Shown: positions 18,646-28,858, numbered from the stretch's first letter. The stretch: 64,000 bases of DNA from Phytobacter ursingii (GCA_901456055.1 CABDWT010000003.1:255352-319351); one strand, 5' to 3'. The notes: generated from the letters alone by a model not told the origin. Translations and numbers: made by a program.

Positions 18646-19183
18646 ACTAATCTCCATTATTGTCGGGCGGCAGGTGTGTTAACGCCGCGTAATCAGTTGG
18701 TTCATTATAGTTAGTTAAATGATATTGAAAATGTTTATCAATGCCGTAGTTTTAATATGGTTATAACATTCTGTTATGAACCCGTGCCGGCAAGAGGGAT
18801 AGCGCAGCGACAGACGAAAAAAGATCGCTAAACGCGACACACAAATGGAGTGGCTGGTTAACAGGCCATCATCAAAACGGTGGAGTATCAAAGAGGGAGG
18901 ATCATGGGCTGGCACAGCCTGGATATCAGTAAGTTGAACAACCATCACAAGGAGTCCCGTGGTCTTTGCCCTTTGCGGTCATGGAAGACACTTCATCGCG
19001 CCTCCCCCCTGCTTTCACTCAAGAACCTCCCTTTATAAATTCCTGGTTTAAAGGTTTTGTGAATTCCCGATTGCCTGGCCTTTGTTTTTTGCCGCGTTTG
19101 CGTATTTCCTGGCAAAACTTCAAAGGTCTCCCCTCTCTGAGCACAGTAATTTCAGCAGCAAATTCACTCATGGAGAGGTTTAT
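18646..19183. other. Intergenic region sodA-TRAP transporter (538 bp)
   Basis: No gene is supported here. The sodA end is AT-rich and contains a Fur-like stretch around 18719-18745 (ATGATATTGAAAATGTTTATCAATG), consistent with the known iron control of sodA. The right half should hold the promoter of the TRAP operon. I see no convincing KdgR, RhaS or CRP site in it. GGAGAGG lies just before the dctP start. Confidence 0.5.
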
Positions 19184-20161
19184 ATGACAAAACGACGGAT
19201 AGTCCGGGCACTCTTTTTGTGCCTTTTTATCTTGCCTTTCGCCGCCCCGGCGAAAACGATGCTTCGTCTCGCCTATGCGGAAAATAGCCAGCCCGTAAAA
19301 GATGCGCTGCGCTTTTTAGGGGACGAAATCGAAAAAAACACCCACGGCGACGTTCAGGTCATCTATTTTCCGGACGGGCAGTTAGGCGGTGAACGTGAGC
19401 TGGTGGAACTGACGCAGGTTGGCGTGGTGGATATCACGAAAGTGTCTTCCGGCTTGATGGAAAGCTTTTCGCCTCTCTATGGCGTCTTCTCGCTGCCGTA
19501 TCTCTTTGCCAGCAAAGAAGAATATTACAAGGTCATGGATAACCCGCAGGTGATGGAAGGGGTATATCAATCCACGGCTGAGCGAGGCTTTATCGGCGTG
19601 GGTTGGTATGACTCCGGCGCGCGTAATTTTTATATGACCAAAGGACCAGTTAACGGTGTGGCGGATCTGAAAGGGAAAAAAATCCGCGTCATGCAAAGCG
19701 TAACGGCCATCAATACCATGAAATTACTTGGCGCCTCGCCCATCGCAATGGGTCAGGCCGAAGTCTACACCTCGCTGCAGCAAGGCATTCTCGACGGCGC
19801 GGAAAACAATGAGTTCGCGCTTACCATCGCCCGGCATGGCGAAGTCGCCCGCTTTTACACCTACGACATGCACACCCGCATTCCAGACATTCTGGTCATG
19901 AGCCAGCAGGCCATCAAAAAGCTCACTCCTGAACAACTGGCGATTGTAAAAGATGCAATTAAGGCCTCAATCGACTTTGAAAAAGCGGCCTGGGATGCCG
20001 AGATCGAAAAAACCCGCCAGCAGGCTGTAAAAGACTTCAACGTTGAATTTAACGATGTTGATAAAAAGCCCTTCCAGGATGCCGTACAACCCATCTACGA
20101 AAGCCTGAAGGAGAAACCCGTACTGTATGCGCTGTACCAACGTATTCAGGCGGCGAAATAA
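19184..20161 (+). CDS. TRAP transporter substrate-binding protein (DctP family)
   Basis: Periplasmic receptor of a tripartite ATP-independent transporter, 325 aa. It has a signal peptide (MTKRRIVRALFLCLFILPFAAPA). The DctP fold is marked by FLGDEIEKNTHGDVQVIYFPDGQLGG, by KGKKIRV with the Arg that binds the ligand carboxylate in this family, and by GILDGAENNEF. The start is the ATG after GGAGAGG; an earlier in-frame ATG gives an implausible leader. Together with the next two genes it forms a complete TRAP system beside rhaR, where E. coli has the rhamnose symporter RhaT. TRAP ligands are usually acidic sugars or carboxylates. Salmonella has similar TRAP genes near sodA, and RhiABC of pectinolytic enterobacteria is predicted to import rhamnogalacturonides. 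I infer an acidic pectin fragment as ligand. Confidence 0.88.
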   Translation: MTKRRIVRALFLCLFILPFAAPAKTMLRLAYAENSQPVKDALRFLGDEIEKNTHGDVQVIYFPDGQLGGERELVELTQVGVVDITKVSSGLMESFSPLYGVFSLPYLFASKEEYYKVMDNPQVMEGVYQSTAERGFIGVGWYDSGARNFYMTKGPVNGVADLKGKKIRVMQSVTAINTMKLLGASPIAMGQAEVYTSLQQGILDGAENNEFALTIARHGEVARFYTYDMHTRIPDILVMSQQAIKKLTPEQLAIVKDAIKASIDFEKAAWDAEIEKTRQQAVKDFNVEFNDVDKKPFQDAVQPIYESLKEKPVLYALYQRIQAAK

Positions 20162-20170
20162 GGATTTATC

Positions 20171-20665
20171 ATGAATAAAATAAGAAAGTTACTCGATAAA
20201 ATACTGGAAGTGCTTACTTGTCTGATGCTGGCAATGATGGTCATTACCGTGTGCTGGCAAGTTATCAGCCGTTATGTTCTTGGTACCCCCAGCACATTCA
20301 CCGAAGAATTACTGCGCTTTGCGCTGGTCTGGCTCTCCATGCTGGGCATGGCCTATGTCTCGGGAAAACAGCAGCACATCTGCCTGACGCTATTCCTTGA
20401 TAAGGCATCCCCTTCGCTGCGCACGCTCTGGATGCTGGTACTGCAAATCTGTTTTGGTCTTTTTGCACTCTACGCGTTGATTATCGGTGGGCTACAAATA
20501 TCGTCCATTTCAATGGCGCAATACTCCCCTGCCCTGAACATATCGATGGGCCACGTCTACTACGCCCTGCCGCTGGGCGGCATCCTCATCATTATCTACA
20601 GCGTGCTGAACATCATGGACAGCCTGCGCAATATGAAAGCACTTTCAGGGAGGGAATCCGCATGA
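20171..20665 (+). CDS. TRAP transporter small permease (DctQ family)
   Basis: Membrane protein of 164 aa with four predicted helices. The family signature is WQVISRYVLGTPSTFTEELLRFALVWLSMLGMAY, and the protein ends in a short charged tail. It starts 9 bp after the binding-protein stop and overlaps the large permease by 4 bp (ATGA), so the three proteins are made as one unit. The subunit links the receptor to the large permease. Confidence 0.9.
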   Translation: MNKIRKLLDKILEVLTCLMLAMMVITVCWQVISRYVLGTPSTFTEELLRFALVWLSMLGMAYVSGKQQHICLTLFLDKASPSLRTLWMLVLQICFGLFALYALIIGGLQISSISMAQYSPALNISMGHVYYALPLGGILIIIYSVLNIMDSLRNMKALSGRESA

Positions 20666-21969
20666 TTGAACCACTGTACGCCGCCAGCTTGATGATTGGC
20701 GTCTTTGTTATCCTGCTGGCAATGGGCGCACCCATTGGCTTGTGTATTGTCATTGCATCCTGCAGCACCATGATGCTGGTGCTACCCTTTGATATTTCGA
20801 TGTTTGCCACGGCGCAAAAAATGTTCTCCAGCCTGGACAGTTTTGCACTGCTGGCAGTGCCATTCTTTGTGCTGGCGGGGGTCATCATGAACAGCGGAGG
20901 GATCGCGATTCGTCTGGTGAACTTTGCGAAATTATTCACCGGTAAACTGCCCGGCGCACTGTCTTATACCAACATTGCAGGCAACATGATGTTTGGCGCC
21001 ATTTCTGGCTCCGCCATCGCCGCCTCCACATCCATTGGCGGTGTGCTGGTGCCGATGAGCGCACGAGAGGGTTATGACCGGGGTTTCGCGTCTGCGGTCA
21101 ATATCGCCTCCGCGCCAACAGGAATGCTTATACCCCCTACCACCGCCTTTATTTTATATGCGCTGGCCAGTGGCGGCACGTCAGTCGCTGCGCTCTTCGC
21201 TGGCGGCCTGGTGGCGGGTGTAATGTGGGGGGTCAGTTGCATGGTGGTGACATGGGTCGTGGCAAAACGATGCCATTACACGCTCACGTTTGCCCTTGAA
21301 AAAGGCATGGCCTGGCGGGTCATCAAAGAGGCACTGCCAAGTCTGTTACTTATTGTGATCATCGTGGGCGGGATAGTCCTTGGCATTTTCACCGCCATTG
21401 AAGCGTCGGCCGTGGCGGTGGTGTATACCCTTTTTCTGACAATGGTACTCTACCGCACGCTAAAAATAACAGACCTGCCCAACATCCTCATCCAGACAAC
21501 CGTCATGACCGGGGTGATTATGTTCCTGCTGGCGACCTCATCAGCCATGTCGTTCTCCATGGCCATTACGGACCTTCCGGCAGCGCTCAGTAAGCTGATT
21601 CTGGGTATCTCGGAAAGTAAGTTGGTTATTCTGCTGGTCATTACGTTGTTTTTACTGGTGATCGGTGCCTTTATGGATATCGGCCCGGCGATATTGATAT
21701 TCACGCCCATTTTGCTACCGATCATGCTGAAACTGGGCGTTCACCCGGTGCATTTTGGCATCATCATGATTTATAACCTCGCGTTTGGCACCATCACTCC
21801 ACCGGTGGGCAGTGGCTTATACGTGGGGGCAAGTGTCGGAAAGGTGAAGGTTGAGCAGGTATTAAAACCGCTGGTTCCGTTTTATATCGCCATTATCGCG
21901 ATGTTACTCCTTATCACCTATGTTCCAGAAACGACCTTATTTTTGCCACGTCTTCTGGGCGTGATGTAA
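20662..21969 (+). CDS. TRAP transporter large permease (DctM family)
   Basis: Na+-coupled transport subunit of 435 aa with about 12 hydrophobic segments. DctM hallmarks are visible: VPFFVLAGVIMNSGGIAIRLVNFA, GNMMFGAISGSAIAASTSIGGVLVP, SAPTGMLIPPTTAFILYALASGGTSVAALFAGG and FGTITPPVGSGLYVGA. Its stop lies 34 bp from the convergent rhaR stop, and a GC-rich CCCCGGTGCCATCCGGGGG hairpin there (21979-21999) may end its transcript. Confidence 0.92.
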   Translation: MIEPLYAASLMIGVFVILLAMGAPIGLCIVIASCSTMMLVLPFDISMFATAQKMFSSLDSFALLAVPFFVLAGVIMNSGGIAIRLVNFAKLFTGKLPGALSYTNIAGNMMFGAISGSAIAASTSIGGVLVPMSAREGYDRGFASAVNIASAPTGMLIPPTTAFILYALASGGTSVAALFAGGLVAGVMWGVSCMVVTWVVAKRCHYTLTFALEKGMAWRVIKEALPSLLLIVIIVGGIVLGIFTAIEASAVAVVYTLFLTMVLYRTLKITDLPNILIQTTVMTGVIMFLLATSSAMSFSMAITDLPAALSKLILGISESKLVILLVITLFLLVIGAFMDIGPAILIFTPILLPIMLKLGVHPVHFGIIMIYNLAFGTITPPVGSGLYVGASVGKVKVEQVLKPLVPFYIAIIAMLLLITYVPETTLFLPRLLGVM

Positions 21970-22003
21970 CGCTGTTACGCCCCCGGTGCCATCCGGGGGT
22001 TGC

Positions 22004-22852
22004 TCAGGCGGCATGCCTTCCGCGCTGTCGCCACTGGCTTGGGGTCATCCCTGTTTCACGGGTAAATACAACCGAAAAGTAGTTACTGTCTTCAAATCCA
22101 CAGCGCATGGCGATCTCACCTATCATTAACTCACTGTGCTGCAACAAATATTGCGCATGACAAATGCGTAGCTGACGCAGGTAATGGTTAACGGTCATCC
22201 CGGTCTGATCGCGGAATTGCTGACGTAGCGTACGTTCGCTGCATTGTTCACGCTCGCAAAATTGTTCCAGCGTAAAGGAGCAACTCAGGCTGCCAGATAG
22301 CGTGGTAATTAGCTTATCCAACAGCGCTTCACTGTGGGTCGCCGCCAGGTTGTCTGCCGCAAAACGGTGCCGCCGTAGCGTTAGCACCAGTTGCGCGAAC
22401 AAAACCTCGGCCATCGTGTTAGCCAGAGCATCGTCTCTGGTATTTTCCTGCTCAAGCTGCGTAATCACCTGACGGACCTGGGCCATCCCGGAACTACCCA
22501 TTCGCCAGTGGGGAGTTAAATCCGCCCCATTCCAGCCGGGAATGTGCGCCTGCCAGTCAAAATTAAGCGACAACCTGTCGGGACAGTAGATGATGTTCTG
22601 TAAAACCAGATCGTTAACCGAAGCATACGAGTGACGATCATCGGCGCGAATATAAAAAAGATCGCCGCGTGTGATCCGGTAGGGCCGATCATTAAGCACA
22701 TGTAGACCGTTGCCCCGCCAGACCAGCACCAGCTCGCAAAACTCATGGGTATGCTCAGCAAACACATTTTGCGGGTAGCGGTCAGCAACCGTGACCGCCT
22801 GTCCAGGCCGCGGAAAAAAATCAGCTTTACGAAGGATTAAATGCCCTGCCAC
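22004..22852 (-). CDS. rhaR: Rhamnose-responsive activator RhaR
   Basis: AraC/XylS regulator (282 aa) that binds L-rhamnose and activates rhaSR transcription. The N-terminal cupin shows [38 protein letters not shown], nearly identical to E. coli and Salmonella RhaR. The C-terminal double HTH contains [26 protein letters not shown] and [25 protein letters not shown]. The start appears to be GTG; the protein aligns with the 282-residue Salmonella form from its first residues. It lies downstream of rhaS with 79 bp between, as a probable rhaSR operon. Confidence 0.94.
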   Translation of the reverse strand: MAGHLILRKADFFPRPGQAVTVADRYPQNVFAEHTHEFCELVLVWRGNGLHVLNDRPYRITRGDLFYIRADDRHSYASVNDLVLQNIIYCPDRLSLNFDWQAHIPGWNGADLTPHWRMGSSGMAQVRQVITQLEQENTRDDALANTMAEVLFAQLVLTLRRHRFAADNLAATHSEALLDKLITTLSGSLSCSFTLEQFCEREQCSERTLRQQFRDQTGMTVNHYLRQLRICHAQYLLQHSELMIGEIAMRCGFEDSNYFSVVFTRETGMTPSQWRQRGRHAA

Positions 22853-22931
22853 AAATTCACCTCTGCTGTGCTCAACCTGCCATTATTAGCTGATTGGCAG
22901 CAAAAATACGGTGATTACCTTCTCGTTACTG

Positions 22932-23765
22932 TCACTGCAGAAGTGTGTCGCGCCCCTGACGAATATCGCGAGGAGACCAGTCAAACTCTCGGCGAAAAAG
23001 CGTGGAAAAATGGTTACTGTCGCCGAAACCGCAGCGAAAAGCGATATCAGTAATACTGTCGTCACTGTGGCGTAGCAAATGGCGCGCTTTGATTAGCCGT
23101 ACGCGATTGAGATAACGTTGCGGCGTCAGCCCGGTGTGTTGTTTCATCTGCCGATGGAGTGTTCGCAAAGAAAGCGAGAATTTATCGGCCAGGTGTTCCC
23201 AGTTCACATCGTCGGCAAAATTATCTTCAAGCCACATCATCAAATGATTGATCTGCATATTATTTTCGACAAAGTTATCGTCGAGGCAGCTTTGACGCAA
23301 CAGCACAAGAAGCTGCATAAACAACACTTCGCGGCTGGCAATTGCGTGAATATTGTCATCCTTGCATTGCGCCATCTGGTCAATAATGGGACGCGCCTGT
23401 TGCAGTACGCTCTGGTTGATACGCCAATGTGAAACATACTGCCCGTCTTCCTCTTGCGGCAGTAACTTATCCAGACCGGAAATAAACTGGAAGCCCTTCG
23501 GAGAGCGATAAAGCACATTCGTCAGGCATAAATTTTCCGTGTGTTCATAAAGATGGCGGTCTTGATCGCGAACAAAACAGATCATGCCACGGCTCAATGT
23601 ATAAGGCTGACCGTTAAACACATGAATGCCGGTTCCATGCTCGACCAGAACAATTTCATAGAAATCATGGTCATGTTCAGGGAAGGCTACCTGCGGCAGT
23701 CGCGGCTCAATGGCGACCGTCGCCGTACCTGAGGTAAAAAAATCAAAGCCATGTAATTGTGCCAT
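22932..23765 (-). CDS. rhaS: Rhamnose-responsive activator RhaS
   Basis: AraC/XylS regulator (277 aa) that activates rhaBAD with L-rhamnose. The cupin text [39 protein letters not shown] matches E. coli RhaS. The HTH domain contains [25 protein letters not shown] and [25 protein letters not shown]. The ATG at 23765 was chosen over one 6 nt upstream because GGAGG then lies eight bases away and the alignment begins exactly there. It is the first gene of rhaSR, but here a porin gene stands between it and rhaB. Confidence 0.95.
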   Translation of the reverse strand: MAQLHGFDFFTSGTATVAIEPRLPQVAFPEHDHDFYEIVLVEHGTGIHVFNGQPYTLSRGMICFVRDQDRHLYEHTENLCLTNVLYRSPKGFQFISGLDKLLPQEEDGQYVSHWRINQSVLQQARPIIDQMAQCKDDNIHAIASREVLFMQLLVLLRQSCLDDNFVENNMQINHLMMWLEDNFADDVNWEHLADKFSLSLRTLHRQMKQHTGLTPQRYLNRVRLIKARHLLRHSDDSITDIAFRCGFGDSNHFSTLFRREFDWSPRDIRQGRDTLLQ

Positions 23766-23820
23766 CTTCATTGCCTCCACATCAGTGAGAACTAGCATAG
23801 TGAAGGGCGATGAACGGCAC

Positions 23821-23867
23821 CTTGAATTTTTGACAGCAAAAAATATAAAACCTGCTATTTTTTCAAG
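23821..23867 (-). promoter_or_regulatory. Candidate RhaR operator of rhaSR
   Basis: Two 16-bp arms, CTTGAATTTTTGACAG and CTGCTATTTTTTCAAG, are imperfect inverted repeats separated by 15 bp. This matches the known RhaR architecture of two inverted ~17-bp half-sites about one and a half turns apart. The site lies about 55-100 bp before rhaS. Confidence 0.65.
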
Positions 23868-23891
23868 ACGGGGCGCAGAATAAATCTAAAA

Positions 23892-23907
23892 TGTTAGATC
23901 GATCACA
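23892..23907 (-). promoter_or_regulatory. Candidate CRP site of rhaSR
   Basis: TGTTA-GATCGA-TCACA differs from the CRP consensus TGTGA-N6-TCACA at one conserved base. It lies directly upstream of the RhaR inverted repeat, as expected for this CRP-dependent promoter. Confidence 0.6.
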
Positions 23908-23934
23908 TAACTATTTTCATTGGAAAACAAAGGC

Positions 23935-23967
23935 AAAAAAGCCGACATCCTTTTCATGATGCCGGCC
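23935..23967 (-). terminator. Terminator of the KdgM-like porin gene
   Basis: On the minus strand, GCCGGCATC-ATGAAAAG-GATGTCGGC is followed by TTTTTTG. It lies about 57 bp after the porin stop and insulates it from rhaSR. Confidence 0.85.
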
Positions 23968-24023
23968 AAATAACCACAATAAGAAAAGTACTACCTGGCT
24001 TATCGCTTAGAGAATATCAATCA

Positions 24024-24695
24024 TCAAAAGCTATATCCCACACCAATACGGAAACGCGTTTGTCTTTCATCAGAAGTGCTACGTACTGAAACATTGCCAA
24101 TCTCTACGTACGGCGTCCATTTGTCTATAATGTATGCGGTGCGAAAATTAAACTCGTAATTATCCCGACCATCATCGAAGAGGTTATATTTCTCAGCTTT
24201 CTTATAAATACCTTCAACGGTCCAGTCAAAATTATTCCATTTGTAACCAGCCCAAACATCCATGCGGTTTACGGTATCATCATCACGCGAGTCAGACGAA
24301 CGGCGGATATATTCGAAACGGTAACGTGCACCCACCCACCAGCTATCGTTTAATGTCCATGTCGCGCGCAAATAAGGTTTGTAGGTGGCATAACCGTTCC
24401 CCGTTTCCAATACAAAACCAGGCTGCCAGGCCACCGCCCCTGATTTATATTGATAGCTTAGCGTATACTCATTTCCCTGTGATTCCATGTCATTAAAGGG
24501 TTTATCGGTATCGTCGCCACCGGATTTAGATATTGCCTCAATGGCAAAACCAAACCCGTTCTCGAAACGATGCGAAATATAAGCACGATCGTAATTTGCT
24601 TTGCTGTCATCCAGATATTCATGGCGAACATCCACATACACTGCCTGTGCGCTTGATACCGCAAGCGGTAATAATAAGAATAACAATTTTCTCAT
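24024..24695 (-). CDS. KdgM-family oligogalacturonate-type outer membrane porin
   Basis: Small monomeric beta-barrel porin, 223 aa. It has a signal peptide (MRKLLFLLLPLAVSSAQA) followed by VYVDVRHEYLDDSKANYDRAYISHRF, the usual KdgM opening. Alternating aromatic strands follow, and the protein ends FRIGVGYSF with the terminal Phe needed for BAM insertion. Families KdgM and NanC pass acidic oligosaccharides such as oligogalacturonides or sialic acid. It stands between rhaS and rhaB and has a strong KdgR-like box upstream. I infer uptake of pectic or rhamnogalacturonan oligomers across the outer membrane for the rha and TRAP systems. Confidence 0.87.
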   Translation of the reverse strand: MRKLLFLLLPLAVSSAQAVYVDVRHEYLDDSKANYDRAYISHRFENGFGFAIEAISKSGGDDTDKPFNDMESQGNEYTLSYQYKSGAVAWQPGFVLETGNGYATYKPYLRATWTLNDSWWVGARYRFEYIRRSSDSRDDDTVNRMDVWAGYKWNNFDWTVEGIYKKAEKYNLFDDGRDNYEFNFRTAYIIDKWTPYVEIGNVSVRSTSDERQTRFRIGVGYSF

Positions 24696-24768
24696 ACAAA
24701 CAATCCATTGAAGTGAAAAAATAAATTTTAAAGGAAACTATCCCATGACTTCGAGAACAACCTAATTT

Positions 24769-24788
24769 AAATGAAAAATTGTTTCAAT
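24769..24788 (-). promoter_or_regulatory. KdgR operator of the porin gene
   Basis: AAATGAAAAATTGTTTCAAT matches the KdgR consensus AATGAAACATTGTTTCATT with only one or two mismatches (TGAAAA-ATT-GTTTCA core). It is the best KdgR match in the window and lies about 75-95 bp before the porin start. Confidence 0.75.
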
Positions 24789-25045
24789 AATTCTATCAAG
24801 GCGGTTACAAATATGAGAGCGCCATCAAAAACAGTAATAAATAAAATAAAAAACACATCAGCAATAAAAATACAAAAACTTAATCAATCACCACAAAAAA
24901 TAATTAAGCGCGCCATGAAATTTATAACTCATTGTTTTTAATTGGTTAATAAATAAACCCACTCAATAGAGAAATAATTATTTCTGCCTGCCTTGATTCC
25001 TTTTTCCCCTGCAACCCTGGTGTCGACAAAAGGTATTGCGCCAAC

Positions 25046-25061
25046 CGTGATTTTTATCATG
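25046..25061 (+). promoter_or_regulatory. Candidate CRP site of the rhaB operon
   Basis: CGTGA-TTTTTA-TCATG follows TGTGA-N6-TCACA with three mismatches. It lies immediately upstream of the RhaS operator, the same order as in the E. coli rhaBAD promoter. Confidence 0.55.
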
Positions 25062-25063
25062 CC

Positions 25064-25114
25064 CATCTTTATTTGATTGCCATGTTGTCGTCTTTGCTGT
25101 CACTACCATCAAGG
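25064..25114 (+). promoter_or_regulatory. RhaS operator of the rhaB operon
   Basis: Half-site one reads CATCTTTATTTGATTGCC, close to the E. coli rhaBAD text CATCTTTCCCTGGTTGCC. Half-site two reads CTGTCACTACCATCAAGG against CTGTCAGTAACGAGAAGG. The spacing between the halves is preserved, so RhaS control of this operon is well supported. Confidence 0.85.
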
Positions 25115-25171
25115 TGGCGCGAGAAAGGCATTTATACACTGTCCTTCACTCTTTGATTTGGGACTCTAATC

Positions 25172-26641
25172 ATGACATTTCGCCATTGTGTCGCCGTTGA
25201 TTTAGGCGCCTCCAGCGGGCGTGTAATGCTGGCCCGCTACGCGACGGAACAGCGGACCCTCACGCTGCGTGAAGTTCATCGCTTCCCCAACTATCTGGAA
25301 AAAAACAACGGTTTTGACTGTTGGGACATTGATGCGCTGGAAGATGAAATTCGTCTCGGGCTGGAAAAAGCCTGCGCGCAGGGCGTCACTATTGACAGTA
25401 TCGGTATCGACACCTGGGGTGTGGATGTCGTGCTGATCGACAAACAGGGTGCACGCGTTGGCTTGCCGGTTTCCTATCGCGATCATCGCACGGATGGCAT
25501 CATGGCCACGGCTGTTGAGCAGTTAGGCAAAGCCAACATTTATGGCCGCAGCGGCATTCAGTTTTTACCGTTTAATACCCTCTACCAGCTACGCGCGCTG
25601 GCACAGCAACAGCCGGAGATTGTCGCCGGGGTCGAACATGCATTGCTCATCCCCGACTATTTCAGTTTCCGTCTGACCGGCAACCTGAACTGGGAATACA
25701 CCAACGCGACTACCACGCAACTGGTTAACATCGACAGCGATAACTGGGATGCCACGCTGCTCAACTGGGCGGGCGTGCCTGTATCCTGGTTTGGTACGCC
25801 AACCCCTCCGGGTAATGTTATCGGTCACTGGCAAAACCCGCAGGGCACCGCTGTTCCCGTGGTGGCGGTGGCCAGCCACGATACCGCCAGCGCGGTCGTC
25901 GCTGCGCCGCTGAAAAACGCCAATGCCGCCTATCTCTCTTCCGGCACCTGGTCGCTGATGGGTTTTGAAAGCACCACGCCCTACACCAGCAGCGATGCGC
26001 TGGCCGCCAATATCACCAACGAAGGTGGCGCGGAAGGTCGCTATCGCGTACTGAAAAACATTATGGGGCTATGGCTGTTGCAGCGTGTTGTGAAAGAGCG
26101 CGATATCCGCGACCTCCCCGCCCTGATTGCCCGTACCCGTGAGCTGCCCTCCTGCCGTTTCGTGATTAACCCGAACGACGAGCGCTTTATTAACCCGGAA
26201 AACATGGGTGAAGAAATCCAGGCCGCCTGCCGTGAAAGCAATCAGCTGGCCCCACAAAGCGATGCTGAACTGGCGCGCTGCATTTTCGATAGCCTGGCCC
26301 TGCTGTATGCCGATGTCCTGAGCGAACTTGCCGCCTTGCGCGGTCAACCTTTCACTGAACTCCATATCGTCGGCGGCGGCTGCCAGAACCACGTTTTAAA
26401 TCAACTGTGTGCCGATGCCTGTGGACTGCCTGTTATCGCAGGCCCCATCGAAGCCTCTACGCTGGGCAATATCGGCGTACAACTCATGACGCTGGGCGAA
26501 CTCAGCGGCGTGGATCCTTTCCGTGATGTGGTGAGCACCAGCTATGCGCTGACCACCTTCACACCCAATCCTGACAATGAAATTGCCCGCAACGTCGCGC
26601 GGTTTCAGCAGAAACGACAGACAAAGGAGCTTTGCGCATGA
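25172..26641 (+). CDS. rhaB: L-rhamnulose kinase RhaB
   Basis: FGGY-family kinase (489 aa) that phosphorylates L-rhamnulose at C1. Conserved segments are [25 protein letters not shown], the catalytic-region ASHDTASAV and SSGTWSLMG, and the second FGGY signature in [19 protein letters not shown]. Length and sequence are those of E. coli RhaB. It is the first gene of a long operon and overlaps rhaA by 4 bp. Confidence 0.97.
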   Translation: MTFRHCVAVDLGASSGRVMLARYATEQRTLTLREVHRFPNYLEKNNGFDCWDIDALEDEIRLGLEKACAQGVTIDSIGIDTWGVDVVLIDKQGARVGLPVSYRDHRTDGIMATAVEQLGKANIYGRSGIQFLPFNTLYQLRALAQQQPEIVAGVEHALLIPDYFSFRLTGNLNWEYTNATTTQLVNIDSDNWDATLLNWAGVPVSWFGTPTPPGNVIGHWQNPQGTAVPVVAVASHDTASAVVAAPLKNANAAYLSSGTWSLMGFESTTPYTSSDALAANITNEGGAEGRYRVLKNIMGLWLLQRVVKERDIRDLPALIARTRELPSCRFVINPNDERFINPENMGEEIQAACRESNQLAPQSDAELARCIFDSLALLYADVLSELAALRGQPFTELHIVGGGCQNHVLNQLCADACGLPVIAGPIEASTLGNIGVQLMTLGELSGVDPFRDVVSTSYALTTFTPNPDNEIARNVARFQQKRQTKELCA

Positions 26642-27897
26642 CCACTCAACTTGAACAAGCCTGGGAACTCGCTAAACAGCGTTTTGCCGCTGTAGGCATT
26701 GATGTCGAAGAGGCCCTGCGCCAGCTCGACAGACTGCCGGTATCCATGCACTGCTGGCAGGGCGATGATGTCGCCGGGTTTGAAAACCCGGAAGGCGCTC
26801 TCACTGGCGGTATCCAGGCAACCGGCAACTATCCGGGCAAAGCACGCAATCCTCAGGAATTGCGTGCCGATCTGGAACAGGCCCTGAGTCTGATACCTGG
26901 TCCTAAGCGCCTGAACCTGCACGCGATGTACCACGAAGCGGGTCCATCGGTCAGTCGCGACGCGATCAAGCCTGAACACTTCAAAAACTGGGTTGAGTGG
27001 GCAAAAGCCAACAAACTGGGTCTGGATTTCAACCCGTCCTGTTTCTCACATCCGATGAGTGCCGACGGCTTCACACTTTCTCATGCGAACGATGAAATTC
27101 GTCAGTTCTGGATTGATCATGTGAAAGCCAGCCGCCGGATCTCCGCTTACTTCGGCGAACAACTGGGCACGCCATCGGTAATGAACATCTGGGTACCGGA
27201 CGGCATGAAAGATGTCACCGTTGACCGCCTGGCACCGCGTAAACGTCTGATGGCGGCGCTGGATGAAGCGCTGAGCGAAAAGTTCGACCAGGCGCATCAC
27301 ATCGACGCCGTTGAAAGTAAGCTGTTCGGTATTGGCGCAGAAAGCTACACCGTCGGCTCAAACGAGTTTTATATGGGATATGCCGCCAGCCGCCAGACCG
27401 CCCTGTGTCTGGACGCGGGTCACTTCCACCCCACCGAAGTCATTTCCGACAAGATCTCCGCCGCCATGCTCTATGTACCGCGTCTGCTGCTGCACGTGAG
27501 CCGCCCGGTACGCTGGGACAGCGACCACGTGGTCCTGCTGGATGATGAAACCCAGGCCATCGCCAGCGAGATCGTGCGCCACAACCTGTTCGACCGCGTA
27601 CACATCGGGCTGGATTTCTTCGATGCCTCTATCAACCGTATTGCCGCGTGGGTTATCGGCACCCGTAACATGAAAAAAGCCCTGCTGCGCGCCCTGCTGG
27701 AGCCGACAGAACAACTGCGTCAACTGGAAGCCGACGGCGATTACACCGCCCGTCTGGCGCTGCTGGAAGAGCAGAAATGCCTGCCGTGGCAGGCGGTGTG
27801 GGAAATGTATTGCCAGCGTCACGACACCCCGGCCGGTAGCCAGTGGCTGGAGAGCGTGCGGGCGTATGAGAAAGAGGTATTGAGTCAACGCGGGTAA
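26638..27897 (+). CDS. rhaA: L-rhamnose isomerase RhaA
   Basis: Mn2+-dependent TIM-barrel isomerase converting L-rhamnose to L-rhamnulose, 419 aa as in E. coli. Recognisable segments are [52 protein letters not shown] and [14 protein letters not shown], which contain the metal and substrate residues. The ATG at 26638 lies in an ATGA overlap with the rhaB stop, so a start 6 nt earlier is less likely. Confidence 0.97.
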   Translation: MTTQLEQAWELAKQRFAAVGIDVEEALRQLDRLPVSMHCWQGDDVAGFENPEGALTGGIQATGNYPGKARNPQELRADLEQALSLIPGPKRLNLHAMYHEAGPSVSRDAIKPEHFKNWVEWAKANKLGLDFNPSCFSHPMSADGFTLSHANDEIRQFWIDHVKASRRISAYFGEQLGTPSVMNIWVPDGMKDVTVDRLAPRKRLMAALDEALSEKFDQAHHIDAVESKLFGIGAESYTVGSNEFYMGYAASRQTALCLDAGHFHPTEVISDKISAAMLYVPRLLLHVSRPVRWDSDHVVLLDDETQAIASEIVRHNLFDRVHIGLDFFDASINRIAAWVIGTRNMKKALLRALLEPTEQLRQLEADGDYTARLALLEEQKCLPWQAVWEMYCQRHDTPAGSQWLESVRAYEKEVLSQRG

Positions 27898-27902
27898 GAC
27901 CG

Positions 27903-27981
27903 CCCTCACCCTAACCCTCTCCCACGGGGAGAGGGAACTTTTACCCCCTCTCCCTCAAGGGAGAGGGCCGGGGTGAGGGGG
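27903..27981. repeat. REP-like palindromic element, copy 1 (rhaA-rhaD)
   Basis: Two CT-rich hairpins: CCCTCTCCCACGGGGAGAGGG, and CCCTCTCCCTCAAGGGAGAGGG just after it. They are framed by CCCTCACCCTAACC and GGGTGAGGG, so the whole 79 bp can fold on itself. The same design recurs twice downstream in this operon. Such elements are common between genes in enterobacteria and often stabilise upstream mRNA. Confidence 0.8.
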
Positions 27982-28014
27982 AATCCTCACCGCGATAACA
28001 GGAACCAAACGACT

Positions 28015-28845
28015 ATGCAGAATATTATCAACGCCTGGTTCACCCAGGGCATGATCAAAGCCACCAGCGATGCCTGGCTCAAAGGCTGGGATGAACGCAA
28101 CGGCGGCAACCTGACCCTGCGTCTGGACGCGGCTGATATTGCCCCCTACGAAGCCGATTTCCACGCCGAACCGCGTTATATCGCGCTCAGCCAGCCGATG
28201 CCGATACTGGCGAATACCGCGTTTATCGTCACCGGCTCGGGCAAATTCTTCCGTAACGTCCAGCTCGACCCGGCCGCTAACCTCGGTGTGGTCAAAGTGG
28301 ACAGTGATGGCGCGGGCTATCACATCCTGTGGGGGCTGACGAACGAAGCGGTGCCAACGTCAGAGCTGCCGGCCCACTTCCTGTCACACAGTGAACGCAT
28401 CAAAGCTACCGACGGCAAAGATCGTGTCATCATGCACTGCCATGCCACCAACCTGATCGCGCTGACCTATGTGCTGGAGAATGACGCCAGCCTTATCACC
28501 CGCAAACTGTGGGAAGGCAGCACCGAGTGTCTGGTGGTCTTCCCGGATGGCGTTGGCATTCTGCCGTGGATGGTGCCAGGCACCGATGAAATCGGTCAGG
28601 CCACCGCAGAAGCCATGAACAAGCATTCGCTGGTACTGTGGCCGTTCCACGGTGTCTTCGGAAGCGGTCCGACCCTGGATGAAACCTTTGGTCTGATCGA
28701 CACCGCGGAGAAATCCGCAGAAGTGCTGGTGAAAGTCTATTCGATGGGCGGTATGAAGCAGACCATCACCCGTGAAGAACTGATTGCGCTGGGTAAACGC
28801 TTTGGCGTCACCCCGCTGGCCAGTGCGTTAGAGCTGTACCCATAA
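28015..28845 (+). CDS. rhaD: L-rhamnulose-1-phosphate aldolase RhaD
   Basis: Zinc-dependent class II aldolase that splits L-rhamnulose 1-phosphate into dihydroxyacetone phosphate and L-lactaldehyde. The zinc ligands are in HCHATNL near residue 143 and [11 protein letters not shown] near 212; the N-terminus [32 protein letters not shown] is that of E. coli RhaD. It is 276 aa against 274 in E. coli. Its L-lactaldehyde product is the substrate of the fucO gene further down the operon. Confidence 0.96.
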   Translation: MQNIINAWFTQGMIKATSDAWLKGWDERNGGNLTLRLDAADIAPYEADFHAEPRYIALSQPMPILANTAFIVTGSGKFFRNVQLDPAANLGVVKVDSDGAGYHILWGLTNEAVPTSELPAHFLSHSERIKATDGKDRVIMHCHATNLIALTYVLENDASLITRKLWEGSTECLVVFPDGVGILPWMVPGTDEIGQATAEAMNKHSLVLWPFHGVFGSGPTLDETFGLIDTAEKSAEVLVKVYSMGGMKQTITREELIALGKRFGVTPLASALELYP

Positions 28846-28858
28846 GAACGTCCTATAA

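Larger units (their letters stand above)
24696..25171. promoter_or_regulatory. Divergent control region porin-rhaB (476 bp)
   Basis: No gene is seen. The left two thirds are very AT-rich and hold the KdgR-like box of the porin. The right third holds a CRP-like site, the RhaS operator and a TATACA -10 (about 25133) for rhaB. The region is about twice the length of the E. coli rhaS-rhaB control region. Confidence 0.7.

Noticed and set aside
18966-19183. Short coding frames and a RhaS or KdgR site before the TRAP operon
   Set aside because: The frames have no ribosome site or family similarity. The closest RhaS-like text (TTCCCGATTGCC) has the wrong internal spacing.
22841-23053. Plus-strand frame of about 70 codons over the rhaR-rhaS junction
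   Set aside because: It overlaps the ends of two well-supported genes on the other strand and resembles nothing.
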